From contig RPFO01000406.1 of assembly GCA_009746045.1 (NCBI GenBank), forward strand, positions 1,972,287 through 2,036,286: 64,000 nt of DNA. The letters are read 5' to 3'. The notes below the pieces were generated by a model. That model ran no database searches and was not told the DNA's origin. It worked only from the letters and a program-made list of their open reading frames with translations. This DNA is from Mesostigma viride (Eukaryota > Streptophyta > Mesostigmatophyceae > Mesostigmatales > Mesostigmataceae). Each line of letters opens with the position of its first letter. The stretch's first letter is position 1. Shown piece after piece: positions 43,211-60,684 of the stretch. The position numbers and the translations under genes are program-made.

Positions 43211-43215
43211 CCCAT

Positions 43216-43597
43216 GTCCGCAATGAGGACCTGTACCAGGGCATGCCATATATCACCAGCACCATTAAGCAGCGGCGCCTGCAGCTAGTAGGGCATCTAG
43301 CTCGCACCAACCAGGTAGACACCTCACGTGGCCCCCCCGCAGGACTGCATGCGACCAGCCCAGCCTGGCCGGCACCTCCTGACGTGGGCCGGGCCTAGTG
43401 ATGTTAGACGCCGCAAGGCCCGCACCTTCAAAGAACAGCTAGTAGAGGACATGGGGGGCCTAGGCCTCTCCGTGATTTGGAAGAAGATGATGGACAAGGC
43501 CAAGTGGGCCCAGGTCATAGAGGACAACGAGCCCCCCCCAGTGGGGAAGCGCCCGCGTGTGCAATCCCGTGGGAGGCACGCCAGACAGCTCCCCTAG
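43216..43597 (+). pseudogene. LINE G reverse transcriptase, C-terminal fragment
   Basis: Continues the RT interrupted at 32421: VRNEDLYQGMPYITSTIKQR, RLQLVGHLARTNQVDTS. After a shift near 43330 it reads PGRHLLTWAGPSDVRRRKAR..FKEQLVEDMGGLGLS..MMDKAKWAQVIEDN. Ends RGRHARQLP at 43597. The 3' UTR 43598-43738 follows and contains a short CATC repeat. Confidence 0.85.
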
Positions 43598-43861
43598 GGC
43601 AGCGTGCGGCTGTCTAGATAGATGTTGTAGTTAGAATGCTGTTAGATAGATGTAGTAGGTAGCTGATGTAGATAGATTAGACCGGTAGGACTGTTTGCAC
43701 CCATCCATCCATCCATCCATCGGGGTTAATGCTCCGTGACTCCCCAACGGGAGCACGAGTCTAATTAATTAATTAATATATAGGCATACAACATACACAT
43801 GAGTGTGGGCCATGGTGACGTTAGCTGACCCTTACTATGTTACGTTACTTCTATACTTCCC

Positions 43862-44873
43862 CTAGGCTGGGGCCGGGCGGGGGTCGCCTGCCATGGGCTT
43901 GTGATCTACGTGGATGGCCGCCCCGCGCCAGTAAAAGCCGGCTTCTTCCCTACTGCCTGCCGGAGGTGGAGGTAGGTCGGCCATAGCTCCCAACGGCCGA
44001 TCGCCGTTGTTGCTGCGCCAGGCCGTGAAGTCACGTCCTCCAACGTGTAGGAGGTCCCTACGAGCCGCTTGCGGAGCTTGAGAAACAGCAGCTTGTCCGC
44101 CTGGCATATATTCAAATGAAAGGAGCAGCGGGGGCGGTCCAGCCTTGCCCCGCGAGCGGGGATCAAGGCGGAGGACCTCCAGCAGGAGCTCACCAGTGAG
44201 AGCCATGGTGGGGACAATGATGTTTTTCTCAAAGGCCGGCCGTGGCAAGGGACTCGGAGTTCTCACCTGGCACCTGGTCGAAGTGCCTGACGATGACGAC
44301 GTTGTGGCTGCGCTTGTCGAGCTCGGCCTCCTCGCGGAGGTCTAGCTAGCGTCTGTTGCAGTGTCTGTTTGCTTGTCAAGCTGCCGCAGCTCGATGGCGC
44401 GGAGGTGGTGGAGGTGGTACATTATTATGCCGTTTGCAGCATGGCCGAGGTGGGCCGAGCGGCCCAGGTCTGGGTGGCAGGTGCACCGCCGGCTGGGCCA
44501 GCGGGGGGCCGAGGGCTGGCCTAGCGGCAATGTCCTTTCACCGCTTGGGCGGTGAGGCCTGCGGTGTTTTGCAGGCAGCCGGTGGCGATGGCATTATCAG
44601 CGAGCCGCTTGTCGTCTGTCAAGGTCGCGGAGCTGGGCGGTGATGGCGTCGCCGGCGGTGGCTCAGTGGTGGCTTAATTTGGAGGCGGAGGCGAGGAGGG
44701 TGGAGGTGGCGGCCTGGCGGCATGTCACGGTGGCGGTGGTGGAGAGGAGCCGGGAAGCTCGGCAGCCATGCAGCTAGCGTGCCTCCGGCCACAATGGCCG
44801 CCACATCTGCAACGATCGGGGGCCAGCAGCCGCCAGGCTGCGCTAGCTGCGTCGAGGTGTGTTTGCTCGCCAT
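43862..44873 (-). pseudogene. LINE ORF1 protein, family 2-like, decayed
   Basis: Starts MASKHTSTQLAQPGGCW at 44873. It has a large deletion of the N-terminal domain compared with the copy at 11776-13120, then remnants of the coiled coil. A CTD remains: ALTGELLLEVLRLDPRSRGK..PPLLLSFEYM..RGAAIHVDHKPMAG. Several frameshifts. It shares the AIHVDHKP ending with the other family-2 copies. Confidence 0.7.
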
Positions 44874-44897
44874 AATATTAATTGCGTAACAGACTTT

Positions 44898-45753
44898 TCG
44901 CGACACTCCCGGAGATATATCGCGTGCAGACACGTGTGTAGTACTCCTACACACAGATCTCGAATGATTAATCTAGTACGAAATCCGAAAGGCTTGCATC
45001 ACTCCCTGGAAAGGAGAACTTTTGCGGATGACTGTAGGTGTCAGTTGGCGATGCCCTAGGATCCGGAGACGTCCGTCCTACAGTCAGCAAAATTGGTGCG
45101 AGAGGTCCCCAGTTCGATTCCGGCCTGGATTCATTTGCAGATCGCGTTTTTCCGCGTTTTCCGCGGACCGGCACTGAACGCAAATGGTTTTCACCTTTGC
45201 GGCGTGCCAAATCAGAATATCGCCCAAACGCCGGGGGGGTCCCATCATGGCCCGGAGGGGGGGGGGGGAGGGGGGGGGGGGAGGGGGGGGGGGGGAGGGG
45301 GAGAAGGGGGGTCCGAACCCCCCACCCCCAACGATTTATGAGTGGGGGGGTCCGCCCCCCCCGGCCCTCCCGCCCCCCCTGGGGCCCATTACCATTGCCG
45401 CCCATTTTTTCCCGCCCATTTTTTCCTGCCCAGGCTTTGCCGCCGAGGTTTTTCCCAAGACAATTAATGTAATATAATATATTTAAGGTCGAATTACCAT
45501 GTGCGAACTTGCATGGTTGACGTCCCGGGGTGGGAGGGGGTGGGGGGGGGGGGCAAGCCTTCTTTACACCCTCCCCCGGCCCCCCCCCTGGACCCCCCGC
45601 GGGTCAGTGGCGACGAATGAGGGGGGGGGGGGGGGCTCTGACCCCCTTCTACGTAACGGCCCCGGGGGGTTCACGTGGCTGGGGGAGGGGGGGGGGGGGA
45701 GGAGGTGCTTTGACCCCCCTCCTCTCGGGCGATATCTCCGGAGTGTCACGAAT
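44898..45753. mobile_element. Non-autonomous DNA transposon-like insertion with G-rich interior
   Basis: Imperfect terminal inverted repeats (CGACACTCCCGGAGATAT at 44901-44918 against ATATCTCC-GGAGTGTCACG at 45732-45750) interrupt the 5' UTR of the ORF1-only LINE, whose homologous words resume on each side (GCGTAACAG; TAATAGCTTTGGG). The interior holds several poly-G/poly-C runs (45235-45370, 45530-45720). GTTCGATTCC at 45112-45121 resembles a Pol III B box. No ORF of interest. Confidence 0.5.
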
Positions 45754-46039
45754 AGGCTGGTAATAGCTTTGGGAAAGTATCAAGGAGACAACCAGCGCAG
45801 GCCAGAAATCGGGAGAATCCGGACTATGGTAGCTCGAGCCTGCCAACATCTTGTCTGCGTTTTCGAGTCTTTCAGGATGATGAATATGAATGGAGATGGA
45901 AGTATATCAGCGTGTGCGTCTTAGAAAGACGAAGAGATTGTGACAGTTGCGGCACAAGTTGAACCCCAACTGTGAAAGCTTAGTGCATGGGCACCGCCGT
46001 CAGCCATGGCTATCTCGTGGCTCGTGACTCATATAGACA

Positions 46040-46290
46040 TAGTCACTAGAGGGGGATATAATCCTCCTCCGAGCTGTCCTCTACTGTAATGGCAGATCAA
46101 CGAGCTAGGCGGTAGTGTAGCGGCTATCTGAGCAGGGGCAATAACCTCCACCTGCGGACTTCTACCCTGGCGCTAGCAATGCCGAGCCGCGGAGCCCGTG
46201 GGGAGAAATTAACATGCATGAGCATGCCCCTCAGGAAGCTTCTTATCGCAGATGGCAGCCCATTTCTCCTTGTCTATCATGCGAACTCCA
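46040..46290 (-). mobile_element. LINE 3' UTR fragment, family F
   Basis: The reverse complement of 11140-11341 plus 17259-17280: GAGGACAGCT, ..AGGATTATATCCCCCTCT. It retains the intact junction that is split at 11342 and 17259 by later insertions, and so serves as an empty-site reference. Confidence 0.6.
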
Positions 46291-46445
46291 CGAGCACTGT
46301 CGCTGGTGGAGCAACCCGCGCCTGCCCCGGCTTGTCAAGCGCGACCTGTTCAAGGTTGTCATTCTGACAATCCTGACCTACAGTGTACGGTGCGCCGGTG
46401 CGGAGACGTGGATGCTGACGCAGGAGCTGGAGAAACGATCGACTT
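46284..46445 (+). pseudogene. LINE reverse transcriptase fragment
   Basis: Plus-strand RWWSNPRLPRLVKRDLFKVV, ILTILTY..GAETWMLTQELE. It abuts the minus-strand 3' UTR fragment, giving an inverted junction of the kind left by 5' inversion during LINE insertion or by recombination. Confidence 0.65.
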
Positions 46446-46449
46446 GATC

Positions 46450-46925
46450 AATTAATTAATATAAGCACGTGACGGCGTCAAGTGGGTGCCAATACAGAGT
46501 AAGGGAACCTTCAACCCTATATACACAGCGAGAGGGAGGGAGGGCGCCCTAGCTTCTCTCACTGCCGCAAGTGGGCAGGCCACAGAGCGCTCTCTCCACA
46601 GCATGGTGCATGCCGGGGCGCAACACTGTGGGTGCAATACAACCAGTGCAATACCAGAGGTAGGCTGACGCATAGCTTATGCTACATACAAAGGTGAGGT
46701 GGGCTCAAGACGTCGGCTAATTAAGGCGCAAGCTGATGACCACAAGGTGCCAGAGCTAATTGAAGGTACTATAACGCTGTGCGCTAATATTATTTCAAGT
46801 GCCGTAATGCCTAAGCCATCCCATAATCGATTGCCCCCATCTAGACAACTATAGCTTGAGTGCTCTATCCCGGGGGAGCCCGGGGGGGCTTCCACAGTAT
46901 TCTTGTTGACAGTAATGAAGGCCAC
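46450..46925 (-). mobile_element. Family-1 LINE 3' UTR copy
   Basis: About 460 bp closely matching 6225-6680 in the same orientation, starting with an AATTAATTAAT tail and CACGTGAC-g-GCGTCAAGTG (46466-46484). It ends near CTTCCACAG with only a trace of ORF1, so it is a 5'-truncated copy. Confidence 0.7.
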
Positions 46926-47165
46926 CATGCACCCTCCAGTCGGTGGGGCGTGTGACTAATAAGTTTGGCATGCATAGCGATTCGGGCCGTGGTGCCCGAA
47001 CCCTGTATTCTGTAACTAGGAACTAGACATAGCTACATCCATCCACCCCATCCCATCGCAGTGACTTGTCTATTAATTAATTAATCCACCCCATCCCATT
47101 CTCATTTCCCTGAGGACTGCTCATGTGACCCAGCTACGTGTAAATGTATCCTTGGTATTAATTAA
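46926..47165 (+). mobile_element. LINE family-A 3' UTR fragment
   Basis: Plus-strand copy of the family-A 3' UTR (GCATAGCGATTCGGGCCGTG, ..CCCATCCCATTCTCATTTCC) with two TTAATTAATTAA runs (47070-47086, 47157-47165) and a decayed class I hairpin near 47113. Confidence 0.6.
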
Positions 47166-47174
47166 TGTCATTAA

Positions 47175-47570
47175 TCATGCAGGCGCGGAGTACAGATAGT
47201 TCCAGAACCCCTGCATCCTTAAGCAGTTGAGACACATAGGTGGCCGGGTTGCGCCGCGTCGGTGCACGGGGCACGCGCAACTTTGCCAGAGGGTTGCGGC
47301 GCGACTAGGAGACCCTGCCATGCATAGGAGGAGGTGTCTAGCTACCTGGCTGGCCCCGGCAGGGCCCACATCGGTATTCACCTGGTCTGTGCGGGCAAGA
47401 TGGCCGGTAAAGAGGAGGCGGTGGTGTCGGATGGTATGGATTACAAGAGGGAGCTCGCAGTAGAGCTCGGCCCGGGTGCGGCGTTCTTGGTAGCTAGCGG
47501 ACGCCGGGGATGCACATGACGGAGCATTCTAGTGACGGTCCCGTCACTTGAGCTGCTTGCTCAAAGTTAT
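47175..47570 (-). pseudogene. LINE RT C-terminal fragment, family F
   Basis: The minus strand matches 10790-11110: RTRAELYCELPL, a remnant of HTIRHH and ARTDQVNTDVGPAGA. Frameshifts throughout. Confidence 0.6.
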
Positions 47571-48449
47571 AGCTCGCTAATTAATGTTCAGAGCGAGATC
47601 TAGACAGTTTAGTTAAAAACCTAACTCAGGTGAGACAACTATTCCTATAAACAAAAGGTGAGACAAGTGTACGACGTCCTTATGAGGCCATACATGTCCG
47701 GAAACCGAGTCGAGCATGTTGCATGACTGAACTTCAATGGAATCATATTACGTAATTGGGCTGCCAAGGACTGTACAGCCGATCGATCCCAAATGCACAT
47801 CCAGTATGGCACAGGGTTCATGCACGGTGTCATTATTCTAATGGCCTTGAGCCAATGCAGCTACGTGACAACCGAACAGAATGCCCTTGACTAGCTTCCA
47901 CTAGCTTCTCTCACTGCCACAAGCGGGCAGGCCACAGAGGACTCTTCTCTGCATCATGGTGCAGGCCCTGCCATGGGTGCAATACCACAAGTAGGCTGCA
48001 CCAAAGCAGATGCTATAAAGGTGAGATGCGGTCAAAACCTAGACTGAGGCGCACGATAATGGCAACAATCAGCGGGGCCATGCCAGATACTTGACCTAAT
48101 GCCAACACATTCAACAAGTCATGCCATTCAGATGTCCCCATCTGAACAGCTAGCTTCCTCTATCCCGAGGGGTGCCCGGCCGGGCTTCCCCAGAACCTTT
48201 TAGCGTGACATAAATAATGCCTACATGGAACACCACACAGAGCTTCCATCAAAGGGCGGTTTGTTGACATCGGAGTGTTTCGGGTGTCCATGCGTCAGCA
48301 GTTCCTTGCGACAGCAGAGCAAATCTCTACCATGCGAGGGAGCGCCATCTCTACACATGCTGGCGAGCCCAACATCACACCAAAAAGCTTCATCATGCCA
48401 CCTTGCCTGAAGCGAACCTTGGCTGTCCCGCTGAAACGTGAGCACCCGA
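47571..48449. other. 3' flank of glutathione synthetase gene with diverged LINE 3' UTR
   Basis: 47885-48200 is a diverged family-1 3' UTR (CTAGCTTCTCTCACTGCC, ..CTATCCCGAGGGG). The remainder shows nothing recognisable. The minus-strand poly(A) site of the upstream gene should lie here but no TGTAA was found within 250 bp of the stop. Confidence 0.45.
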
Positions 48450-57057
<8,608 letters not shown>

Positions 57058-57604
57058 GCCGGACAGCTGAGGACAAACCCAACATGGATGAGGACAAACC
57101 ACGCATTGATAGGCGAAATTGCTATGTTAGGTTCAGAAACACGTGTAAATTATGGCAATGTCTATGCGATACACTACGAAGTGCAGAGGGCTCAAACAAA
57201 GAGAAGGGAATTTGTGCGTGTTGTCCGACGTCAGGTTGCCAATTCACCGACGCAAGTCAGCTTCAAAGTTGCCACAAACGTGCCATTACGAGTATCGCAT
57301 GCGTCGATGTCCTTGTCAGTCCTCCAAGGAGTTGAATTTCCAGACGCAATGCCCCCACAGGCATCGCCCTGCTTTTTGCCTTGGCCAGCCAGCTGTAAGA
57401 ATGCACTAAACCAGACTAAACAGGCATTTCGCAATTAGCACCACGTAGGCACCCCGCACCACCGTAAGTGGGTGTACTTCCACGTAGCAACACCAACTCC
57501 TGTCCTGAAGGTCGGTCGGATAACAAGATCAAGATATCGCCTATTTAGCACTGCGGACTCGGGCCTATTTCATTAGTAGAAAATCCGAACACGTCAGTAG
57601 TCAC
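57058..57604. other. Upstream region of GSH2
   Basis: Should hold the minus-strand promoter and 5' UTR. A 129-codon plus-strand frame (57049-57438) has no recognisable similarity and overlaps the GSH2 start, so it is not called. No clear promoter motif. Confidence 0.4.
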
Positions 57605-57914
57605 TACTACCGTAGTGGCTCTTATATGTGTACGCTTAATTATCGTACGAGGGCTTTTAGCGATTTTTGTTACGCGTACGGGGTTTTGGGGATTTTTTCT
57701 TAGTGTACGTAGGTATATCGTAAGGGTATATCGTAGGTGTATTTGGGAGGCAGTACCCTAGGGGCAACATATGGAAGCCCCTCATACGTATATAGTAGCA
57801 TCTGAGGGTGATATCTTGGGATGTACGAGGCCGGAAGGAGGTTTTTTTTCGGCCTGTACGGGGTCGATTCGTACATAATTAGGCGTACTGATATAAGAGC
57901 CACTACGGTAGTCA
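57605..57914. mobile_element. MITE-like element with long terminal inverted repeats
   Basis: Left end ACTACCGTAGTGGCTCTTAT and right end ATAAGAGCCACTACGGTAGT are inverted, and similarity continues inward (GTACGC.TAATTATCGTACGA against TCGTACATAATTAGGCGTAC) for about 45 bp. 310 bp, no coding capacity. The flanking duplication is unclear (TCACTA/TCAGTA at best). Confidence 0.65.
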
Positions 57915-57918
57915 GTAC

Positions 57919-59759
57919 AGGCATTCACGCCTTAAGTTGGGTTCGAGGGTTTCTTGGGGTCAACCCAACTTAAGGCGTGAACCCAACTTAAGCCGTTACG
58001 TCAGGGGGGGTGTCCGAAACAAAAATATCAGACACATACGCTGAAAATTTCCATAAGTTGGCCCTAGGACCCTACCTACCTAGCACGTAGGCGCTATACC
58101 TAGCAAAACCCTGAGGTCCCAAGGGTTATGGGGGTCGACCTAGGGAGCAAAATGATCAGCTCCGCGAGCTCTACCGTTTGAGCATATTGGTGTATGGGAA
58201 AATTCCGGTTTTCTAAAATGGGTCATTGGCCGGCGCGACGCGATACTGGCACGGCACGGCGCTGGATAGCTGAAGCCTTGTAGTGGTGGCAGACGGCAGC
58301 ATACTTCCGTGCCTAGCCAGGGGCAGCACCATCTTGCGGGCAACCCCCCCGGGCCCTCTATGGTACCTGCCAAAATTTTGACTGCAGATTTGGGTTCAGC
58401 TCGCCAAGTGCTATCAGTTTGTCCGTCAAACCGTTTCAAAATTCCGACCATACAGGGAGCTAGCAGAAATCCAAGTGTTTTGTTGTAAAAAACCCACATC
58501 GGCCCGGCTCCCTACCTACCTACCCTTTAAGTTAACGGTTTTTGAGGCTCTGTAACTTCTAACCTAGAGACCCCCTGGGGTTGTGACCAGTGGCAAACAT
58601 GCTTGTTTTCGCGAGATCTACTCGAATCCAGCGTCGTGTAAATTTTCTTGTTTTTGGACACCCCCCCTGGTTACGTTACCATAACTTGCGACCCCCAGCC
58701 CTGCTGAAGGACTTCAGGGTGTCTTTTGAAAGCTCTCGTCAAGGCCGATCGAACTGCACTAAAGAATTCACCATCAAAGTCGTATTTCGGGTCGGAACTT
58801 GGATGCAAAGTCCTCAAACCGGCTGAGGGCAGGTGAAGCACCCCACCGTGCTAGCCAAAACTTGGTGTGCTGCATAGGGCATGCACGTTCTATGCGCGGT
58901 AATCGTGGCTATTTACTCTCTAGCCTCGTCTTCCCTAGCATCCGGACTCAAACAGTAATCCCGTCCATGGCCACTGTCACCAGGACTGGTCTAATAACGG
59001 TGAACGGTTTAGTGCACGTGAATGCCAACAACGGCATTCTGAGTTAGGATAGTTCGATCACGCGGCTTCCCACCCATCATGAAATATGTGCTACATGACC
59101 TCCCCACGGAGGCATGTTATAATTTAATTTAATTTAATTTAATGCCAACAACGTTGCTGATCCCGGAGAAATATGTCGCCATGTTAGAGAGCGCAGCAAC
59201 CCTTACGACAAGAAGGCCATATAGCCATTCAATTTTTGCTGGTTTGACAGCTTGCCCTTGCCACCTGCCTTCTCGCCTGTGGTGTGTCGTTTCTGCTTTT
59301 TGCTGGACGCTGCCCCGCTGCCCGGCCCGAAAACAGTGCGTTCCATTTGGCCTTATCAGTTTTGTCGGCCATTGTGTCGCATTTATGATGGGTTCTAATG
59401 TTACGAACGCGTTTGAACAGCAAGTTAAGCCTTTTGCCCTTGTATACTGATAATACCGGCAATGATGACTGATTTCAGCGCCCAACTGACGAAGACATGC
59501 AGTGAATTTTATAGATCCTTAGTGTTGGACTATCATGGCGCGGAAACCCTGTCGGACCACCGGCGCGGGAAAAAACTCAAGTCGCGGCAGTAAAAAATCA
59601 GTGCCACACCGCGCTAGAAGCCCCTACACGCCTTAAGTTGGGTTTTTCCTAGTACAGCCATCAGCCAGTAAGTTGGGTTCGCCATGCAGCCAACTGCGAC
59701 CCAACTTAAGGCGTGAACCCAACTTAAGCCAACCCAACTTAAGGCGTGAATGCCTGTAC
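57919..59759. mobile_element. Non-autonomous DNA transposon with 26-bp inverted ends and subterminal repeats
   Basis: Ends TACAGGCATTCACGCCTTAA (57919 on) and its reverse complement (to 59759) match over 26 bp. Further copies of ACGCCTTAAGTTGGGTT in both orientations lie just inside each end (57960-57995, 59627-59745). A TA duplication is possible if the element proper starts at CAGGC, as in Tc1/mariner elements. The interior (about 1.7 kb) has no transposase and holds a LINE fragment. Confidence 0.6.
59034..59140 (+). mobile_element. 5'-truncated LINE 3' end with 13-bp duplication
   Basis: Matches the reverse complement of 13293-13410, the 3' end of the APE-RT LINE: GAGTTAGGATAGTTCGATCA, hairpin CCTCC-CCAC-GGAGG (59099-59112), (AATTT)n tail. 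Flanked by AATGCCAACAACG (59021-59033 and 59141-59153). Seven bases (GCATTCT) at the 5' edge are not from the LINE. Confidence 0.92.
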
Positions 59760-59789
59760 TCACAACTCATTACTCAGTATGTACATAGT

Positions 59790-59813
59790 ATAGTGAGTAC
59801 ATGTACTCACTAT
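59790..59813. repeat. Perfect 24-bp palindrome
   Basis: ATAGTGAGTACA followed directly by its reverse complement TGTACTCACTAT. It lies in a run of TACTCA-type words (59757-59826). Confidence 0.85.
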
Positions 59814-59921
59814 GCTCACTACTCAGTGTTACAGCGTGTATGGCCACAGATGCCAGAACAAAAGCAGCTGATGTGCTATCAAGTAACGTGCGTGTTTGCA
59901 ACTTGCCCGTTGAAACTCTAC

Positions 59922-60122
59922 GGCGGAGCCAATTTTCGGAAGAACCTCACCCTTATGCTTGCAAATTCGGGACAAATTCGGTGGATGGATGTATGTATGG
60001 ATGGATGGATGGATGGATTGACGGATTTTCATCCCCTATTCCTATGTTTTCTCACGTGTACGGCCTTATAAGCTTCGCCAATTCTGGCGAACCTAACGGT
60101 TCTTCCGAAAATTGGCTCCGCC
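59922..60122. mobile_element. 201-bp inverted-repeat element (MITE-like)
   Basis: 25-bp perfect inverted repeats: GGCGGAGCCAATTTTCGG plus AAGAACC at the left and the complement at 60098-60122. The interior has a short GGAT/GTAT run (59982-60016). No duplication identified. Confidence 0.6.
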
Positions 60123-60684
60123 TGATCAAATGCTATGACACTCAGACATCTTGCAGGCTGTTGCAAGCTTACACGTGACACGCGGCGACGTTTCGTGTGC
60201 AGGGTGTGACCACCCCGGCCAATAGCTGACTGCTTCGTGGCAGTGACGGATGCTTGATTGTCACTTGTCGCGCTCTCTCGTTGGCAACGCACACATCCTG
60301 GCAAGTGGCAGCGCGGGACCTGTCACGAACGGATCCTTCGGTATTTCTGCCTTCGGAAAAAAAGATGGGAAGGTGACCTGAAGCTAATATTATTTTTGGG
60401 AGACCTTAGCCAGTGGGCTGCCTGCACGCTGTGGCATGTGACACAGCCATGGCTGATTTGTGACTCGTTACTAAACCGGAGCTGCCATGGAATGATGCGG
60501 TAGCATTTCATCCGCGATGACAGTTTCCAGAATAATTCCGTTATTGTGTAGCTGACATGTGCAGCGACATGAATGCACCACGCACTTGCCGCCTAGGGCT
60601 CTTTTAAGCTATTAATGGCCCACATTGTGGAATAGGTAAAGACGTGAGGGTTCCCGTGTACACTGACCCTCCCGTTGTTTGCGA
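60123..60684. other. Upstream region of the OPA3-like gene
   Basis: No coding sequence recognised; should contain the promoter and 5' UTR. No clear core promoter motif. Confidence 0.4.

Larger units (their letters stand above)
31551..43778 (+). mobile_element. LINE G, 5'-truncated, split by the chromovirus
   Basis: A 12-bp duplication, TATAGGCATACA (31539-31550 and 43779-43790), bounds it. Its own sequence is 31551-32421 plus 43216-43778. The joined frame across the split reads ..VGYAAH-VRNEDLYQGM.. with one copy of CCCAT. It ends with the hairpin CTCCC-CAAC-GGGAG (43739-43752) and a TAATTAATTAATTAATA tail. Confidence 0.85.
31205..46030 (-). mobile_element. ORF1-only LINE derivative, family 2-like, hosting three nested insertions
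   Basis: On the minus strand: 5' UTR with the GTGCGTCTT-aga-AAGACG hairpin (45918-45935) at 46030-45756; a DNA transposon (about 44895-45755); ORF1 (44873-43862); 3' UTR 43861-43791 continuing at 31538-31205 across LINE G and the chromovirus; end hairpin CTCC-CCAC-GGAG (31220-31231 on plus). The 3' UTR pieces match copy D in order (GCAGAGAG..CTCTCTG, ..CATATGCCCCTTCTCAGGG). No ORF2 is present. The outer boundaries are approximate. Confidence 0.65.

Noticed and set aside
45040..45135. tRNA gene around GTTCGATTCC
   Set aside because: Only the B-box-like word fits; I cannot fold an acceptor stem, anticodon arm or proper T-stem.
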